NCBI GenBank assembly: GCA_018262135.1
Contig: JAGTSD010000004.1
Span: 1 to 15,366 of the forward strand
Direction of reading: 5' to 3'
Length of the DNA: 15,366 bases
From: Pseudomonadota bacterium
GTDB taxonomy: Bacteria; Pseudomonadota; Gammaproteobacteria; Competibacterales; Competibacteraceae
The translations under genes and the position numbers were made by a program. Numbering within the stretch: the stretch's first letter is position 1; every line of letters begins with the position of its first letter. This document shows positions 13,799 to 15,366 of this stretch, in pieces. The notes under the pieces are model-generated. The model was not told the DNA's origin and searched no databases. It was given only the letters and a program-made list of their open reading frames with translations.

Positions 13799-15366
13799 AT
13801 GGCCAATTATACCGATATTCTGCAAGACATTTCGATGAACCTTGATTCTAAACAGAACATTATTAATACTACGGGTACAGAGTTTTTTTTCATCAATACT
13901 GCTTATCTGGATGCTTACCTTAAGTTGCTGGACGGTATTCGCCAACATCGTGGCTTTTTGGTGTTGACTGGCGAGGCTGGAGTTGGAAAAACCTCTCTAT
14001 TACGCAAGCTCGTTAACGAATCACCAACAAAAATCAAGTTCGTTTATTGTTATACCAGCCACCTCGACTTCGACAATTTGCTTGTTTTCATTGGCGACCA
14101 ATTGGGGGTAACGACCCAGGAAGAAGGATTTTCCAATAGGCTCAAAGCAATAAATAATTCTCTTGATAATTACTTTAGTCAGGGAATAGATATAGCTTTT
14201 CTGATCGATGATGCGCATCACTTGAATGAAGATGCGCTGAACGGCCTGCTCAGTCTGTCGCCCTTTGAGGTCGAAGGCAGACATACTGTACAGCTCGTTC
14301 TGTGCGGGACGCCCCTGTTGGAAGAGATGTTGGCGAAGATGCGGGTTTTCCATACCTCTCTGGCCAGCGCCGTGCATGTTCGCCTGGAGCCTCTGACGAC
14401 CGAGGAGGTTGCGGCTTTTATATTGCGGAAAATGCAAAATGCAGATGGTTCGACTGTAGACTCACTATTTCCATTACCGATTATCACAAGGATTAATAAT
14501 TATGCCGGCGGTATCCCGCGTTTGATCAACAAGCTCTGCGAGCGTGCATTAGTACTCACCCAGATTAAGGGTGAAACGACGGTATCAATAGCCACCGTTG
14601 ATGAAGCGGCTGGTGAGTTAATTCTCAAGGAAAATGAGATCGCTGCATCTCCTGCCAACGATTTCTTTTCCCTGGGAAAGACCCAGACGGGTAGCGCCTT
14701 GCAGGTTGCCCGAATGGAGCAGTTGCTTGCCCGGAGCGAAGATCTCGCCAACGAGAGAACCCAAATCCTCATGGTTGGACCGGTAGCGATGGAGCAACCC
14801 GAAGAATATGCACCGCCCGTAACGCAACGGGATGATCGTCAATCTGGAAAAACTCGTTCCAACCTGCGCAATTCTACTGGACTACAAATCGCATTATTGG
14901 TGTTGCTGGCGCTGCTGGCTGGCCTGTTTGGAGGTATGGGAAGCATCTACTGGTACCAGCGCAATACCGTCGCGGTCAAACCGCAAATGCCGGCCCCCAC
15001 GCCTGCCGATATGACGAAAGGGGGACCAGTGCCGCTCGACAAACCTGAACCGCCAGCTACAGCGCAACTGGCGCCGACGCCTTCCCCAACCAGTTCGGAA
15101 CTATCGGCCAAACCGGAAGCAAGTGCGCCCGGGAAACCGCAGGAATCGTCCCTTCCTCCACCGATGGCCACCGAAACCTCCCCTCCTGCCACGCCGATCG
15201 GGTTGCCATCCGCTACGCCGTCGCCCACGGCTGAGTCAGTGGACGCATCGCTTGTTTCATCTTACCTGACGCGCTCCCGGACTTCCAGGCAGCAAGGGCA
15301 GCAAGCCAGTCGAATCCAGTCCCAGCCCCGCGTCGCCCAGTCCCGAAAAGGGGCCAGGTTCCACAA
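13799..15366 (+). CDS. Membrane-anchored AAA ATPase, ExeA/GspA or DamX type, C-terminus beyond window
   Basis: I translated 522 residues with no stop up to the window edge, so the gene is incomplete here. The N-terminal AAA domain (about 25-270) has Walker A TGEAGVGKTSLL (57-68), Walker B IAFLIDDAHHL (132-142), a sensor-like LVLCGTPLL (167-175) and the family motif YAGGIPRLINKLCERA (235-250). One membrane helix lies at about 362-384 (IALLVLLALLAGLFGGMG), putting the ATPase in the cytosol. A long Pro, Ser, Thr and Ala-rich segment follows (about 395-520), likely periplasmic. ExeA/GspA proteins carry a peptidoglycan-binding domain after such a layout, and DamX proteins a SPOR domain; either would lie outside the window. 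The second Walker B acid is Asp, as I recall in DamX-like proteins, while most ExeA proteins have Glu. The N-terminal half uses more AT-rich codons than the genes to the left. Confidence 0.88.
   Translation, partial: MANYTDILQDISMNLDSKQNIINTTGTEFFFINTAYLDAYLKLLDGIRQHRGFLVLTGEAGVGKTSLLRKLVNESPTKIKFVYCYTSHLDFDNLLVFIGDQLGVTTQEEGFSNRLKAINNSLDNYFSQGIDIAFLIDDAHHLNEDALNGLLSLSPFEVEGRHTVQLVLCGTPLLEEMLAKMRVFHTSLASAVHVRLEPLTTEEVAAFILRKMQNADGSTVDSLFPLPIITRINNYAGGIPRLINKLCERALVLTQIKGETTVSIATVDEAAGELILKENEIAASPANDFFSLGKTQTGSALQVARMEQLLARSEDLANERTQILMVGPVAMEQPEEYAPPVTQRDDRQSGKTRSNLRNSTGLQIALLVLLALLAGLFGGMGSIYWYQRNTVAVKPQMPAPTPADMTKGGPVPLDKPEPPATAQLAPTPSPTSSELSAKPEASAPGKPQESSLPPPMATETSPPATPIGLPSATPSPTAESVDASLVSSYLTRSRTSRQQGQQASRIQSQPRVAQSRKGARFH

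Overview
The window looks like chromosomal DNA from a GC-rich gammaproteobacterium. The evidence is gene content and order. The minus-strand run ndk, rlmN, pilF, rodZ, hisS, yfgM, bamB follows the order known from Escherichia coli and relatives. It also holds a Bam-complex lipoprotein, a type IV pilus pilotin, PriA and a YjcH/ActP acetate uptake pair. I cannot name the genus from sequence alone.

Layout from left to right. Positions 1-1393 (minus) hold yjcH and actP, with an overlapping ATGA junction; actP is cut by the window edge. Positions 1394-1755 are a non-coding leader and promoter region. Positions 1756-2404 (minus) are a small CopG-type antitoxin and VapC-type PIN toxin pair with a repeat-rich upstream region. 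Positions 2472-13116 (minus) form a dense block: priA, a MarC-family membrane protein, a REP-like hairpin, bamB, yfgM, hisS, rodZ, pilF, rlmN, ndk and hisG. Most gaps are only a few to tens of bases, and rodZ/pilF overlap by ATGA. The block covers replication restart, outer-membrane assembly, translation, cell shape, pilus secretin assembly, 23S rRNA/tRNA methylation, nucleotide balance and the first step of histidine synthesis. Two genes usual in the enterobacterial version, ispG (between rodZ and hisS) and der (after bamB), are absent. A strong hairpin fills the ispG position, and marC follows bamB.

From 13117 to the right end the character changes. A 680-base gene-free stretch, AT-rich in places, lies between the leftward hisG promoter and a rightward gene. 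It holds a symmetric long inverted repeat of about 90 bases (13428-13517), then an RNA element that I read as a class I cyclic di-GMP riboswitch (about 13631-13714). An intrinsic terminator (13699-13752) reuses the 3' half of the aptamer. It precedes a plus-strand ATPase gene of the ExeA/GspA or DamX type (13799 to the right edge). That gene encodes an AAA ATPase domain, one membrane segment and a long Pro/Ser/Thr-rich tail, and is cut by the edge. The most interesting reading is a cyclic di-GMP-controlled, membrane-anchored ATPase, possibly the first gene of an envelope or secretion operon that continues beyond the window.
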